Counted from the first letter of the stretch, positions 1 to 9,653 are shown. The stretch: DNA of 64,000 bases from Rhodobacteraceae bacterium (ex Bugula neritina AB1) (GCA_001730095.1 MDLF01000063.1:186001-250000); one strand, 5' to 3'. Made by a program: numbers and translations. Notes: generated by a model not told the origin, from the letters alone.

Positions 1-186
1 CTCGTCTGCAGAGCCTGCACGATACCACACCATCTGCTGTACTACCGGCACGCGGTGATCTTCGACCACAACCACATCCATACCGTTGCTCAGGGTAAAG
101 GAAGTGACTGTTTGTTCGTCCGCCTGCGCGGGTGAAGACAGGGCTGCGATTACCGCTGCGGCGGCCAATGTGATCCTCTGGATCAT
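1..186 (-). CDS. M16 family zinc protease, N-terminal fragment cut by the window edge
   Basis: Only the first 62 codons lie in the window; the gene runs off the left edge. The start ATG (184-186) follows a GGAGG-type ribosome site. Residues 1-22 form a signal peptide ending in AQA, so the product is exported. The following segment (SFTLSNGMDVVVVEDHR, then VWYRAGSADE) is the typical opening of M16 (insulinase/processing-peptidase) domains, where a surface loop precedes the HxxEH zinc site. That site would lie outside the window, so catalysis cannot be checked. In related bacteria two M16 genes often follow lspA and a DUF3035 lipoprotein, and the same order is seen here. Confidence 0.85.
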   Translation of the reverse strand, partial: MIQRITLAAAAVIAALSSPAQADEQTVTSFTLSNGMDVVVVEDHRVPVVQQMVWYRAGSADE

Positions 187-352
187 CTGGCATCCTCCAA
201 ATTCTGCATCCTTGCCTTTGCCCAGGCCGGTGCTGTTACTGCTCTTTTAGCTTATAGCAGCCACAAATGGCTGCGCTTTGCCAGCAGAAAGACTGCTGTC
301 AACCTACGCTGCTGCTGGCGTCTTGCAAGATTAGCTGGCAGAAAAGTGAGGA

Positions 353-874
353 TCAGGACTCTTCTTCAGGCGGGGAAGATGGTGTCGCTGCACCAGCCTT
401 GCGAAATTGTTCGCTGACAGCAAACGGGTCGATGCTCTGTTTCTTGTAGAGCTGTTCGTATCGGTCAACAGGAACAATCTTAATCCGGCCAAGGTTGCGG
501 TTGCGATGCCTGAATTTTGCATCTGCAGCAGACAGATTTTCCCGGATTTCCGGCTCAACACCATACCGGCTAGAGGCGGTGACAAGCGCGGCATCGCCCG
601 ACGGGATACCGCTTGTCGCAGCCAATGCAGCCGGTTTTCCGCCCAAAGCAACAACCGCCTCGCCCTGTGGGTTCGGGTCGGTCAGGTTGCTGCCGCCAGG
701 CGTCGGTGTCGGCAGGCTGCTGTAGTTTTCCGGTGCGCTTAGCGGATTGGTTGGCAGGACCAGGAACTCATCCGGACCGCTGCCCGGCTTCTGAAGAACA
801 CGTAGTCCTTTCTTGGCACAGCCGGACACCGCCAGCGCGCAAGCCAGAACTATCACTCCGAACGGGATCTTCAT
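353..874 (-). CDS. DUF3035 family lipoprotein
   Basis: A 173-residue protein with a lipoprotein signal: a hydrophobic stretch at residues 4-18 and a lipobox VSGC with the acceptor Cys at 19. It should be lipidated and anchored in a membrane. The rest is low in hydrophobicity, with a Pro-rich middle (about residues 45-70) and a basic segment (about 120-140). It matches the family annotated as DUF3035 (beta-barrel assembly-associated in some annotations), whose function I cannot state from sequence. It sits 57 nt downstream of lspA, the peptidase that would process it, and upstream of an exported M16 protease, so the three probably share a transcript. Confidence 0.8.
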   Translation of the reverse strand: MKIPFGVIVLACALAVSGCAKKGLRVLQKPGSGPDEFLVLPTNPLSAPENYSSLPTPTPGGSNLTDPNPQGEAVVALGGKPAALAATSGIPSGDAALVTASSRYGVEPEIRENLSAADAKFRHRNRNLGRIKIVPVDRYEQLYKKQSIDPFAVSEQFRKAGAATPSSPPEEES

Positions 875-930
875 CGCCCCAAAACTCCTGCCTGTTTCCC
901 AGCGCTTTTAACGCAATTGCCCAGCGAGGT

Positions 931-1413
931 CTACGCAGGCTTTTCGCGGCGCCCGTCATAGAAAATCAAACCGGCTGCGCCGCCAAAGATGAAGACATCC
1001 GCAACGTTGAACACAAACGGATTCTGAATACCGCAGCAAGATGTGTTCAGAAAATCCAGCACATATCCGTAGAGCAGCCTGTCTGCGACATTGCCTAAGG
1101 CACCGCCGATCACCAAACCGGCCGACAGCTGCATGCCAATGGATTTGGTCTGCCCGCGCAGAATCCATACTGCCAGGGCAGAACAAATCGCCAGGGTCAG
1201 CCCGATCAGGATCCAGCGCGCGCTGTCATCACCTCCGCCGAACAGGCCGAAATTGATGCCTGTATTCTCGCCGTAGCGAAAATTGAGAAACGGTGGCAGC
1301 ACGTCGATCCGGTGGCGCTGGTCCAGCCCCATCCAGTGGATCACCAGGTATTTGCTGGCCTGATCCGCCAGGAAAGAAAAGGCTGCGCCCCAAATCATCC
1401 AACGTGCTGCCAT
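931..1413 (-). CDS. lspA: Lipoprotein signal peptidase (signal peptidase II)
   Basis: A 160-residue inner-membrane aspartyl protease that removes the signal peptide of prolipoproteins after lipidation. It has about four hydrophobic segments. The two conserved catalytic blocks are present: GNVADR and FNVADVFIF, each carrying one active-site Asp. The family motif NTGINFGLF is also visible near residue 55. The open frame extends 22 codons further upstream, into the purH stop region. I chose the ATG at 1411-1413 because it opens with the usual short cytoplasmic tail (MAARWMIW) and lies just after the purH stop. It is 13 nt from purH, so the two are probably co-transcribed. Confidence 0.95.
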   Translation of the reverse strand: MAARWMIWGAAFSFLADQASKYLVIHWMGLDQRHRIDVLPPFLNFRYGENTGINFGLFGGGDDSARWILIGLTLAICSALAVWILRGQTKSIGMQLSAGLVIGGALGNVADRLLYGYVLDFLNTSCCGIQNPFVFNVADVFIFGGAAGLIFYDGRREKPA

Positions 1414-1426
1414 TGTTTCGCTCTGC

Positions 1427-3016
1427 TTAGTGGCGGAAGTGGCGCATGCCGGTAAAGACCATCGCCAGGCCTTTGTCATTGGCGGCCTTAATCACCTCGT
1501 CGTCGCGCATCGAACCGCCCGGCTGAATCACACAGGTTCCGCCTGCGGCGGCGGCTTCCAGCAGACCGTCGGCAAAGGGGAAGAAGGCGTCGGATGCCAC
1601 TGCGCAGCCCTTGGTGAGACTTTCATCCAGCCCCAGTTCGGCGGCCATGCGGCCTGCCTTGGCAGCTGCCACATTGGCACTGTCCAGACGGCTCATCTGG
1701 CCTGCGCCGACGCCAACGGTGGCGTTGTCCTTTACATAGACGATGGCGTTGGATTTCACGTGTTTGGCAACTTTCCAGGCAAACAGCAGGTCCTGCATCT
1801 GTGCCTCGGTCGGCGCCGTTTCGGTCACTACCTTCAGGTCGTCCATGCCGACATAGCCGACGTCCTTGTCCTGCACCAGCATGCCACCGGCCACCTGTTT
1901 ATAGGCCGTGATGGGTTTGCGCGGATCGGGCAGGCCATCAGTCAGCAACAGGCGCAGGTTCTTCTTGGCTGCAAAGATTTCTTTGGCTTCATCAGAAGCC
2001 CCCGGCGCAATCACCACCTCGGTGAAGATCTCGGTGATCTTGGCTGCGGTGTCCGCATCCAGCGGCTGGTTCAGCGCCACAATACCCCCGAATGCCGACG
2101 TACGGTCGCAATCGAACGCTTTCTGATAGGCCTCGGCCAGGGTCGCGCCCTTGGCCACACCGCAGGGGTTGGCGTGTTTGATGATCGCCACGGCAGCACT
2201 GTCAGCCGGATCAAATTCCGCGACCAGCTCATAGGCTGCATCAGTGTCGTTGATGTTGTTGTAGCTCAGCTCCTTGCCCTGCAGCTGCACGGCGGTCGCG
2301 ACGCCCGGGCGATTCGAGCCATCTGTGTAGAAAGCCGCTTCCTGGTGGCTGTTCTCGCCATAGCGCAGGGTCTGCTTCAGCTCGCCGGCAAAGGCGCGGC
2401 GGCGTGGGGTCTGCTCTTCGATGGCAACAGCCATCCAGTTCGACACTGCAGCGTCATAGGCCGCGGTGCGGGCATAGGCAGTCTGCGACAGGCGCTGGCG
2501 GAAGGCATAGGAGGTCTGACCGTCGTTGGCGTCCAGCTCTGCCAGCAGAGCCTCGTAGTCCTGAACGTCGGTCACCACGTTCACAAACAGATGGTTCTTG
2601 GAGGCTGCACGGATCATTGCCGGGCCACCGATGTCGATGTTCTCGATCATCTCGTCATACTCGGCGCCACGCGCCAATGCCGCTTCGAACGGATAGAGGT
2701 TCACCACCAGCAGGTCGATGGCGCCAATGCCATGCTCGTCCATTGCGGCAACATGGGTGTCGTTGTCACGCAGCGCCAGCAACCCGCCATGCACCATCGG
2801 ATGCAAGGTTTTCACTCGGCCGTCCATCATTTCCGGGAAGCCGGTCACCTCCGACACATCCTTGACCGTCAGGCCCGCATCACGCAGCGCCTTGGCCGAG
2901 CCGCCGGTCGACAGCAGTTCAACTCCGCGCGCAGCCAGCGCCTTGCCCAGCTCAATCAGGCCGGTCTTATCGGATACGGAAAGCAGCGCACGGCGTACGG
3001 GGTGAAGGTCGGTCAT
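1427..3016 (-). CDS. purH: Bifunctional AICAR formyltransferase / IMP cyclohydrolase
   Basis: A cytoplasmic 529-residue enzyme for the last two steps of de novo purine synthesis: formylation of AICAR with 10-formyl-THF, then ring closure to IMP. The N-terminal MGS-like cyclohydrolase domain (about 1-200) begins with [11 protein letters not shown] and contains [13 protein letters not shown]. The C-terminal formyltransferase carries the KHANPCGVA motif with its catalytic Lys and His. Length is normal for the family. It lies between the heparinase-like gene (23 nt upstream) and lspA (13 nt downstream) in one leftward run. The ribosome site before ATG 3014-3016 is weak. Both strands are open over most of this gene, a composition effect at this GC content. 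Confidence 0.97.
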   Translation of the reverse strand: MTDLHPVRRALLSVSDKTGLIELGKALAARGVELLSTGGSAKALRDAGLTVKDVSEVTGFPEMMDGRVKTLHPMVHGGLLALRDNDTHVAAMDEHGIGAIDLLVVNLYPFEAALARGAEYDEMIENIDIGGPAMIRAASKNHLFVNVVTDVQDYEALLAELDANDGQTSYAFRQRLSQTAYARTAAYDAAVSNWMAVAIEEQTPRRRAFAGELKQTLRYGENSHQEAAFYTDGSNRPGVATAVQLQGKELSYNNINDTDAAYELVAEFDPADSAAVAIIKHANPCGVAKGATLAEAYQKAFDCDRTSAFGGIVALNQPLDADTAAKITEIFTEVVIAPGASDEAKEIFAAKKNLRLLLTDGLPDPRKPITAYKQVAGGMLVQDKDVGYVGMDDLKVVTETAPTEAQMQDLLFAWKVAKHVKSNAIVYVKDNATVGVGAGQMSRLDSANVAAAKAGRMAAELGLDESLTKGCAVASDAFFPFADGLLEAAAAGGTCVIQPGGSMRDDEVIKAANDKGLAMVFTGMRHFRH

Positions 3017-3039
3017 GGCAGGGCAGGTCCTTTAAAGGC

Positions 3040-4782
3040 TCAGTCAAACGTCTCGGGGTCGTCCCGGTTCAGGTCTCGCACGGCAACGGCAGTTTCCTGC
3101 GCTTTGCTGAGCGTCCACCGGACGCGGGTGGCATATCCCATTGCCCGCCCGGATAAAACGATCTGCTTTGCCGCACGCGGCTTCAAGCGGGTTTTCTCCA
3201 GGAAAACGCTTGGCTCCAGCCGCAGCTGGCAGGCGCCGTCATGGCGGAACACCCAGATTTCCCCGCTCTTAAGCGCCATGGATACTGCTGCGCCGCCCAA
3301 GTCAAGGGTTGCGTCCACCTCCGGGTGCAAATGCAGACGGATATCAAAGCTGACACCGCCATGCGGATTGCTGCTGCTGGCCTTGTCAAAACGGGCCTTG
3401 GCCGGATCTTCGAGCGCCAGAAGCATATCTTCACCTGCCAGCGCGCGGCCATCAAATGACAAATCAAGGGTTCTGGCATGCGTCAGGCCGAAATGCCCGG
3501 CATAGCCATTGTGCCCACCCTGAAACCGGAAACCATCCGCCAAATCGGAAACATCCAGCGGCACTTCATCCGGTGCTGCAATCAGCTGCTCGTGGCCAGT
3601 TGTCTTACTGGGCTCTGACAACCGGGCGCTGGAATGGCCTTCGATACACAGGGTGCTGTGTGACGGCGTCGCCCGCCCGGCGCGGCGCCATTCCACGCCA
3701 AAGGATTCGCCCGATCCGCAATTCACAATCAGCGGCCGCCGCCCTGAAGTCAGTTCAAACGCCAGTGTCGAAGCGTGGCCGTTAAAGGATGCTGCGCCCT
3801 TGGGCGGGGCCGAGGCGTCTACTATCACCGATGTGCGCCGTGCCGACAGCCGGGCAAAGCCCATTGCCAGCCCGTCTGCGTGGCGCTCTGCCACATGGCT
3901 GGCAGCCAGCGCATGATCCAGCCGCCCTTCCAGGCCGCGACCGCCGCCGTGAAACCGTGCCAATCCGCCATCACTGTGACGCAGAGTGCGCAATGTCGGC
4001 GCGATTCTTTCAATGGCGGCAAGATGGGCAGGCGGCACCATTCGCCCCGCTTCATTCAGAGCGGCGGCAGCCCAGGTAAGCAGAGTGAACACTTCCAGCA
4101 ATTCTTCTGGGTTGCGGGTCGGCAGACCGCCCTGCCCGTCGATTTGCGCATCGCATTCCGCAGCCAGCGCCCGGACAGCCGGATCAGCAAGTTCCTCGCG
4201 CCCCTGCAAGGCCAGGCCTGCGTAGATCAACCCGCAGAGTGCCTCAAAACGCGGCAGACCTGGGGCTGCCCCTTTCCAGCGCTGCGCCAGATACCAGGTT
4301 TGCCGCGCCAGCGAACCATAAAACGCCTCGGTCTCTTCCCTATCCTTGCCGCTCAGCAAAAACAGTGCGTGGTTGATCCAGCGGATTACCCGCCGCCCCG
4401 TCAAATCCGGCAGCCAGGCCAGCCCGCTGCTGCGGCCATGCTGTTCAATCCAGCCCCAGACCCATTTCTGCGCCTTTGCTCGAGCTTTGAAATCCCCGAC
4501 TGCCGCCAAATCGTCGAGCCAGGCAAATCCATGCCGTTCCGCGTCAAAGGCAGCGTCAGGCGGGGCAACTTCCCACAAGCCGGTATCGGGCGATTCGACC
4601 AGATAGCCGGCAAACAGCAAATTCCCCGCCACGAGCTGACGCCCACGGGCAAAACTGCCGATGGTGCGCGGCTCTGGCTGCGAAACAAAGCCGGTGGCAG
4701 CCGCCTGGCTGCGCGCACGCCAGGCGTAGTAGCGGTTCAGCAGCCGGGTGCCACGGCCGGCCATTCTGTCATAAGTGGACAT
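3040..4782 (-). CDS. Heparinase II/III family protein
   Basis: A 580-residue protein of the heparinase II/III group (polysaccharide lyase fold). The N-terminal half is helical, consistent with the alpha/alpha toroid seen in this family. The C-terminal half (about 330-560) is beta-rich and contains the family-type block RPLIVNCGSGESFG followed by the STLCIEGHSSA segment. No signal peptide is visible, so secretion is doubtful and the substrate cannot be deduced. The start ATG at 4780-4782 follows an AGAAGAG ribosome site. It lies between an RNA methyltransferase gene and purH. This placement in a housekeeping run is common in the Rhodobacteraceae and suggests a routine cell-envelope role rather than catabolism, but that is inference. 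Confidence 0.8.
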   Translation of the reverse strand: MSTYDRMAGRGTRLLNRYYAWRARSQAAATGFVSQPEPRTIGSFARGRQLVAGNLLFAGYLVESPDTGLWEVAPPDAAFDAERHGFAWLDDLAAVGDFKARAKAQKWVWGWIEQHGRSSGLAWLPDLTGRRVIRWINHALFLLSGKDREETEAFYGSLARQTWYLAQRWKGAAPGLPRFEALCGLIYAGLALQGREELADPAVRALAAECDAQIDGQGGLPTRNPEELLEVFTLLTWAAAALNEAGRMVPPAHLAAIERIAPTLRTLRHSDGGLARFHGGGRGLEGRLDHALAASHVAERHADGLAMGFARLSARRTSVIVDASAPPKGAASFNGHASTLAFELTSGRRPLIVNCGSGESFGVEWRRAGRATPSHSTLCIEGHSSARLSEPSKTTGHEQLIAAPDEVPLDVSDLADGFRFQGGHNGYAGHFGLTHARTLDLSFDGRALAGEDMLLALEDPAKARFDKASSSNPHGGVSFDIRLHLHPEVDATLDLGGAAVSMALKSGEIWVFRHDGACQLRLEPSVFLEKTRLKPRAAKQIVLSGRAMGYATRVRWTLSKAQETAVAVRDLNRDDPETFD

Positions 4783-4882
4783 GCTCTTCTGCCTCGCGCC
4801 GGGGATTTACCAAGGCGTTTTGGCAGGAGCATAGCGCGGGGTGCGGCGCAAGTCACCGGCGAATGCCGAAGGCGCCGCGGGG

Positions 4883-6145
4883 TCACGCCATTTTACGCAG
4901 AAGGGCCATGTAGAAACCGTCCATGCCGCCGCGTTCCGGCCAATAGTCCGGACGCAGGCGCAACCCGCCTTCTTCCGTGATCCATTCCGGGTCGACACCC
5001 GGCACCAACAGCGCTTCGCGGTCAGCCGCCATCTCCGGGAACATATCAAGCGCCTCTTCAACCTGGCACTCTCCCTCGTCTGGCAGCAGCGAGCAGGTAC
5101 AGAACATCAGCCGTCCGCCGGGCTTTACCAGCGACCAGGCATGCGACAGCATCTGCGCCTGCAATTCGATCAATTCCCCAAACTCGCTGCCATCTTTGGC
5201 CTGCGGAAGATCCGGGTGCCGCCGGATGGTGCCGGTGGCCGAGCAGGGCGCATCCAGCAGTACGGCGTCGTACTGCCCTTGCTGCTCCAATGCGTCGCCA
5301 ACAATCAGCTCTGCCTCCAGCTTGGTGCGCTCCAGGTTTTCCCTCAGCCGCGTCATGCGGCTTTCCGAGATATCAACTGCAGTCACCCTGGCACCTGCCG
5401 CCGCCATCTGCATGGTCTTACCACCCGGCGCTGCGCAAAGCTCCAAAACATGCTCGTCCGGCTGGACGCTCAAAATCCGCGCGGGCAGCGCTGCCGCTGC
5501 ATCCTGAACCCACCAATCGCCTGCTTCATATCCCGGAAGCGCCGATACCTGGCCACCACTGGCGATTCTGACCGATCCGGACGGCAGGCTTTCCCCGCCG
5601 AGCGCGCTCAGATCTGTCCCGGGCTTGCCGGTGATATCCAGCGGCGCGCCCGCCGCATGGGCTGCTTCGATTCCCAGCATCGCCTCTGCGCCCCAGGCCT
5701 GCGCCAGCGGTTTGCGCAGCCAGTTCGGCAAGCGTGGTGTGCGCAGTTTTGCCCATTCTGCGGGGCCGGTTTCAGCCACTTTGCGCAGCACGGCATTGAC
5801 CATCCCCTTGAGCTGGCCATGGCGTCGATGTTTGGAGACAATCGCCACCACGGCATTCACCACCCCATGCGCGGCGCCGCCAGAACACAGTTCCACCGTG
5901 CCCAGCCGAAGTGCGTTCATGACGGTCAGCGGCGGCGTTTTCTTCAGGTGCTTTTTCAGCACCCGGTCAGCGCGCTCCAAGCTGCGCAGGGTCTCTGCTG
6001 CCAGCCGCTGTGCCCGCGCGCGGTCTTCCGGCGGCAACTTTTCCAATGCGCCTGCAGCATAGCATTCCGCCAGAAGACGCCCCTCTCCCAGGACCTGATC
6101 CAGCAGGTAGACCGCGGTGCGGCGGGCGTGATTGGCATCGGACAT
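4883..6145 (-). CDS. RsmB/NOP-type SAM-dependent RNA cytosine-C5 methyltransferase
   Basis: A 420-residue protein with an N-terminal NusB-like helical domain (about 1-130) and a C-terminal Rossmann methyltransferase domain. Motifs in order: LCAAPGGKTMQMA (SAM binding), DAPCSATGTIRRHPD (catalytic-site PC motif) and TCSLLPDEGE, whose Cys is the covalent nucleophile in this family. By homology it should methylate cytosine in 16S rRNA (RsmB-like). The open frame allows an ATG 18 codons further upstream. I prefer the ATG at 6143-6145 because a TAGGAG ribosome site precedes it and the protein then begins with the usual MSDANHARRTAV segment. It diverges from sdhAF4 across 78 nt. Confidence 0.9.
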   Translation of the reverse strand: MSDANHARRTAVYLLDQVLGEGRLLAECYAAGALEKLPPEDRARAQRLAAETLRSLERADRVLKKHLKKTPPLTVMNALRLGTVELCSGGAAHGVVNAVVAIVSKHRRHGQLKGMVNAVLRKVAETGPAEWAKLRTPRLPNWLRKPLAQAWGAEAMLGIEAAHAAGAPLDITGKPGTDLSALGGESLPSGSVRIASGGQVSALPGYEAGDWWVQDAAAALPARILSVQPDEHVLELCAAPGGKTMQMAAAGARVTAVDISESRMTRLRENLERTKLEAELIVGDALEQQGQYDAVLLDAPCSATGTIRRHPDLPQAKDGSEFGELIELQAQMLSHAWSLVKPGGRLMFCTCSLLPDEGECQVEEALDMFPEMAADREALLVPGVDPEWITEEGGLRLRPDYWPERGGMDGFYMALLRKMA

Positions 6146-6223
6146 CTGGCAACTCCTACAGGCGCCGGGTTGTTTGCGCCGGACAGGGGCGTATATCATG
6201 GCGCGAGCATAAAGGAACCCGCG

Positions 6224-6415
6224 ATGAGCGACGAGACTTCACCCGAGAAAAAAGACCTGCCGCCTGCTGCCCTGCGGGCCTTGGCCGAAGCCGAAGAACG
6301 CCGCAAGGCCGCTGATGCGCAGGAGCCTCGCCCCAGGGAGCTGGGCGGTCGCGACGGCCCCGACCCTGCGCGTTATGGTGACTGGGAGAAAAAGGGTCTC
6401 GCCGTCGATTTCTAA
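6224..6415 (+). CDS. Succinate dehydrogenase assembly factor 4 homologue (DUF1674)
   Basis: A 63-residue soluble protein, hidden at the end of a long spurious frame. The N-terminal half is charged and probably flexible. The C-terminal half carries the nearly invariant family signature RELGGRDGPDP-RYGDWEKKG-AVDF. SdhAF4-type proteins bind flavinylated SdhA and help its assembly with SdhB, so a role in complex II assembly is likely. The start ATG 6224-6226 follows AAAGGA. It is monocistronic, diverging from the RNA methyltransferase gene, and is followed by a dispersed repeat and a terminator-like hairpin. Confidence 0.85.
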   Translation: MSDETSPEKKDLPPAALRALAEAEERRKAADAQEPRPRELGGRDGPDPARYGDWEKKGLAVDF

Positions 6416-6423
6416 GGGGTTCG

Positions 6424-6470
6424 GCGGGGGCCAGCCCCCGCACCCCCGGAGTATTTCCAGAAAGATGAAA
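6424..6470 (+). repeat. Dispersed intergenic element, copy A
   Basis: A G-run/C-run hairpin (GCGGGGG at 6424-6430 pairing with CCCCCGC at 6435-6441) is followed by CCCCCGGAGTATTTCCAGAAAG. The same layout, hairpin then CCC(C/G)-GTATTT-CCAGAAAG, occurs at 22671-22735 and, inverted, at 38402-38466. All three lie between genes. It resembles a REP-like or terminator-associated element, and its function is not shown by the sequence. Confidence 0.6.
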
Positions 6471-6553
6471 ACAGGGCGTTTCACTCTTTCATCTTTCCCG
6501 AAGTACTTGTGCCCACTGACCGTCAGACGGCGGTGACGGTGAGAAGAGTGGCC

Positions 6554-6582
6554 GCGGCGCCGAAGGGCCGCTTTTTCTTTTT
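6554..6582 (+). terminator. Rho-independent terminator-like hairpin before dapB end
   Basis: GCGGC-(bulged G)-CC pairs with GGGCCGC around a GAA loop (6554-6571), followed by an 11-nt T-rich tract. The polarity suits rightward transcription from sdhAF4, stopping it just before it runs antisense into dapB. The T tract abuts the dapB stop codon on the other strand. Confidence 0.6.
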
Positions 6583-7390
6583 AGAGCCCCAGAACATCCA
6601 CCATATCGTACTGCCCTGGCCCTTTGTCCTGGCCCCACAGCGCGGCCTTCAGTGCACCGCGGGCAAAAATGGCGCGGTCTGTGGCCAGGTGGCGCAGCAC
6701 GATCCGTTCCCCTGCAGCAGCAAACAGCACGTCATGCTCCCCCACGATGTCGCCGCCACGAATAGCGGTGAATCCGATATCGCCCCGCTTGCGGGCGCCG
6801 GTGATGCCGTCGCGCCCGGAATCACGCACATCCGCCAGTTTGACGCCGCGCCCCTCGGCGGCTGCTTCGCCCAGCATCAGTGCGGTGCCGGAGGGTGCGT
6901 CCACCTTGTGGTGATGATGTGCCTCTATCACCTCGATGTCGAAATCCTCATCCAGGGCCGCGGCGACCTTTTTGGTCAGCTGCACCAGAAGGTTCACACC
7001 CAGGCTCATGTTGCCCGCACGCACAATGACCGCATGGCGCGACGCCGGTTCCAGCTGGGCAATCTGCGCGTCCGTCATGCCGGTGGTGCCGATTACATGC
7101 ACCGCGCGGGCCTGGGCCGCGAGTTTGGAAAAGGCCAGCGTTGCTTCAGGCGCAGTGAAGTCGATCACCGCCTGCGCCTTGGAGAATGCCGCCAGTGCAT
7201 CCGCGGTCACGGTGACACCAACCGGCGTGCCGCCCATGGCGTCCCCAACGTCCTGGCCGACCCAGTCATGGCCCTCACGCTCCACCACTCCGGCCAGCGT
7301 GGCCTTGTCGCTTTCCAGCACAGTCTTGATCAGCATCTGCCCCATACGGCCCGATGCGCCGGTAATCACGATCCCTGGTTTGTGAGTCAT
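6581..7390 (-). CDS. dapB: 4-hydroxy-tetrahydrodipicolinate reductase
   Basis: A 269-residue cytoplasmic enzyme of diaminopimelate/lysine synthesis that reduces the dihydrodipicolinate precursor with NAD(P)H. The nucleotide-binding motif GASGRMGQ is at about residues 11-18. GTTGMT and the catalytic [15 protein letters not shown] block (His general acid, Lys and PSGT substrate loop) are intact. The frame opens 25 codons further upstream, but the ATG at 7388-7390 is preceded by AAGGGAA and gives the standard N-terminus. It diverges from rbfA across 86 nt. The pathway partners dapD and dapE lie elsewhere in the window (37.5 and 42.3 kb), so the genes do not form one operon. Confidence 0.96.
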   Translation of the reverse strand: MTHKPGIVITGASGRMGQMLIKTVLESDKATLAGVVEREGHDWVGQDVGDAMGGTPVGVTVTADALAAFSKAQAVIDFTAPEATLAFSKLAAQARAVHVIGTTGMTDAQIAQLEPASRHAVIVRAGNMSLGVNLLVQLTKKVAAALDEDFDIEVIEAHHHHKVDAPSGTALMLGEAAAEGRGVKLADVRDSGRDGITGARKRGDIGFTAIRGGDIVGEHDVLFAAAGERIVLRHLATDRAIFARGALKAALWGQDKGPGQYDMVDVLGL

Positions 7391-7476
7391 TGGCCAATTC
7401 CCTTGTTCAAGCTGGATTTGTCCTACATCGCCGGGCAGTGCTTGGCAAAGCCTGCGATCCGGCATAGATCGGGAAT

Positions 7477-7872
7477 ATGGCTAAGAACAAATTCCACGAC
7501 GGCCCCGGGCCTTCCCAGCGCCAGCTTCGCGTCGGCGAACTGATCCGCCGTTCATTGTCCGAAGTGCTTGCACGCGGTGATGTGCATGACCCGGACCTGA
7601 ACCGCATGTCGATCACCGTTGGCGAGGTGCGCACCTCGCCGGATCTGAAAATCGCCACTGCCTTTGTGCTGCCGCTGGGCGGCAAGGGGCAGGAGGATGT
7701 GCTGAAGCTGCTGGCCCGCAACAAGAGCGAGCTGCGCCGCATGGTCGGCAAGAAACTGGGGCTGAAGTTCACCCCCGACCTGCGGTTCCGGCTGGACGAA
7801 ACCTTCGACCAGATGGACGAAACCCGCCGGATGCTGTCCCAGGACGCGGTGCGCCGCGACGTGGAAGAGTGA
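7477..7872 (+). CDS. rbfA: 30S ribosome-binding factor A
   Basis: A 131-residue protein with a KH-type fold that binds 30S subunits during late 16S rRNA maturation. The family segment [17 protein letters not shown] is near the N-terminus, and [19 protein letters not shown] covers the conserved KH core. The length is typical. Its TGA stop overlaps the GTG start of the next gene (GTGA), so the two are translationally coupled. That is unusual company, because rbfA is often followed by truB in other bacteria. Confidence 0.95.
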   Translation: MAKNKFHDGPGPSQRQLRVGELIRRSLSEVLARGDVHDPDLNRMSITVGEVRTSPDLKIATAFVLPLGGKGQEDVLKLLARNKSELRRMVGKKLGLKFTPDLRFRLDETFDQMDETRRMLSQDAVRRDVEE

Positions 7873-8618
7873 TTCGCCGGGCTGCTTTGCTGCTGGCTGC
7901 GCTTTGGGCTGCTCCGGCGGCTTATGCAGTGGAGTGCAGCGATGCGGCCTATGCTGGAAATCGTTACTCGATTTGCGAGGTTGACGCATCCAAGGAGCAG
8001 TTGCGGCTGTTCCTGAAAGATGGCGAGGGGCAGGTTTACGGGCATTTCTCCTCTTTGAAAGAGGCGCTGGCCGGGGAAGGCAAGGCACTGGCCTTTGCAA
8101 CCAATGCCGGCATGTATCACACCAACCGCTCCCCCGTCGGCCTCTATATCGAGGAGGGTGGTCAGGCGATGCGACTGGTAACCAATGCGGGCCCCGGCAA
8201 TTTCGGCCTGCTGCCCAATGGTGTCTTCTGCATCCGCAAAGACCGGGCTGATGTGTTTGAAACGCTGGCCTTTCAGGATCTGTCCCCTGTCTGCACCCAT
8301 GCCACCCAGTCAGGCCCGATGCTGGTGATCGACGGGGAACTGCATCCGCGGTTCCTGCCCGATTCGGACAGTTACTACGTACGCAACGGTGTTGGCACCT
8401 CAGCGGACGGCAACCGTGTGGTCTTTGCCATCTCGCGCAATGCGGTGACCTTTCACCAATTCGGCAGCCTGTTCCGGGACCACCTGAAGCTGCCCAATGC
8501 ACTCTATTTCGACGGCAATATCTCACGCTTGCACGCGCCGCAGCTGGGGCGCAGCGATGCGGGCTTTATGATGGGACCCGTGGTGGGAGTGGTCGAAGAA
8601 GCATCTTCGGACGAATAA
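7869..8618 (+). CDS. Exported phosphodiester glycosidase family protein (DUF2233)
   Basis: A 249-residue protein with a signal peptide (residues 1-20, ending AYA) and a single NAGPA-like (DUF2233) domain. The characteristic segments are [55 protein letters not shown] and [10 protein letters not shown]. Family members are related to the enzyme that uncovers mannose-6-phosphate, and bacterial ones are thought to act on phosphodiester-linked sugars in the envelope. The substrate is unknown. The GTG start overlaps the rbfA stop. It ends 6 nt from rarD, which faces it. Confidence 0.85.
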   Translation: MIRRAALLLAALWAAPAAYAVECSDAAYAGNRYSICEVDASKEQLRLFLKDGEGQVYGHFSSLKEALAGEGKALAFATNAGMYHTNRSPVGLYIEEGGQAMRLVTNAGPGNFGLLPNGVFCIRKDRADVFETLAFQDLSPVCTHATQSGPMLVIDGELHPRFLPDSDSYYVRNGVGTSADGNRVVFAISRNAVTFHQFGSLFRDHLKLPNALYFDGNISRLHAPQLGRSDAGFMMGPVVGVVEEASSDE

Positions 8619-8624
8619 CCCCCT

Positions 8625-9527
8625 TTAACCTGCCCGTTTCCGCATCTGCCTTATCATTGACACGGTATAGATCACCAGCGCCGCCCAGATCATCGGGAAA
8701 GCAATCATCCGGGCACGACCAAATTCCTCGCCAAACAGCAGCACGGCGGCCAGCATGATCATTGTGGGCGGAATGTACTGCAGGATTCCCATTGTCGACA
8801 GCCGCACCAGTTTGGCACCATTGGCATAGAGGATCAGCGGCGCCGCAGAGACCACACCGCAGCCCAGAAGCAGCGCCGTATCGGAGAGAGACGTGCCGAG
8901 ATTGCTGCTGCCGGTGACAGTAAGATACCCAAAGTAACCCAGCGCAGGCGGCAGTAGAATCAGCACTTCCAGCAGGAAGCCCTGATTGGGACCGATCGGC
9001 AGTGACTTTTTGAAGAAGGCATAAAACCCCCAAGTCAGCATCAAACCAACAGCCACCCAGGGCACCCGGCCGGCCTCTAGTGTCAGCACCACCACCGCGG
9101 CAGCTGCCAAAGCGACTGCAGCAAGCTGAGCCTTGCTGAGCCTTTCGCCCAGCAGCAGAGCGCCAAGCGCAATGCTGAACAGCGGGTTGATGTAGTAACC
9201 CAGTGCTGCATCCAGCGCCCGCCCGGCAGCAATCGACCAGACGTAGATCCCCCAGTTGATGGAAATCAGCGCTGCGGTGACGCAGGCCATCCCCAGCATC
9301 CGAGGGTTTTTCAGAGCCGCACGCAAATCCTTGGTCCGGCGCAGAATGATCAACAGCGCACCTGCCACCGGCACCGACCAGATCACCCGGTGGATGACAA
9401 TTTCAGCGGCAGGAATATGCGAAAGCGCCTTTAGGTAAAGCGGCAGGAAACCCCACAGAAGATACGCCGAGATGGCAAACGCCAGTCCGCGGGGGGTGTC
9501 CATGTTTCCAGGGGATTGCTGTGTCAT
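8625..9527 (-). CDS. rarD: RarD-type EamA family permease
   Basis: A 300-residue inner-membrane protein with about ten hydrophobic segments in two EamA halves. The N-terminal block ISAYLLWGFLPLYLKAL, HRVIWSVPVA and ALGYYINPLFSIALG match the RarD branch (chloramphenicol-sensitive-type) of the drug/metabolite transporter superfamily. Substrate cannot be inferred. The ATG at 9525-9527 has an AGGAG ribosome site, so I chose it over an ATG eight codons downstream. It converges with the DUF2233 gene and its promoter region faces the dnaA terminator. Confidence 0.9.
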   Translation of the reverse strand: MTQQSPGNMDTPRGLAFAISAYLLWGFLPLYLKALSHIPAAEIVIHRVIWSVPVAGALLIILRRTKDLRAALKNPRMLGMACVTAALISINWGIYVWSIAAGRALDAALGYYINPLFSIALGALLLGERLSKAQLAAVALAAAAVVVLTLEAGRVPWVAVGLMLTWGFYAFFKKSLPIGPNQGFLLEVLILLPPALGYFGYLTVTGSSNLGTSLSDTALLLGCGVVSAAPLILYANGAKLVRLSTMGILQYIPPTMIMLAAVLLFGEEFGRARMIAFPMIWAALVIYTVSMIRQMRKRAG

Positions 9528-9653
9528 GCGGCGCTCCTGTGCATGGCACTGTTATGGCCGGTTTTGCGCGTTTTGGAACTTCGTTTTCTGTGATGTCCGG
9601 CATTCAGCAGAGTTATGGGTCACAGCACAGCATTCAAACAGCCGAGTGCGGAC

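Noticed and set aside
1430-3505. Open frame of 691 codons antisense to purH and the heparinase-like gene
   Set aside because: It mirrors the codon pattern of the true genes on the other strand, has no ribosome site and no recognisable domain; high GC makes such shadows common.
4841-6223. Long rightward frame leading into the SdhAF4-like protein
   Set aside because: Antisense to the RNA methyltransferase; only the last 63 codons, with their own ribosome site, match a family.
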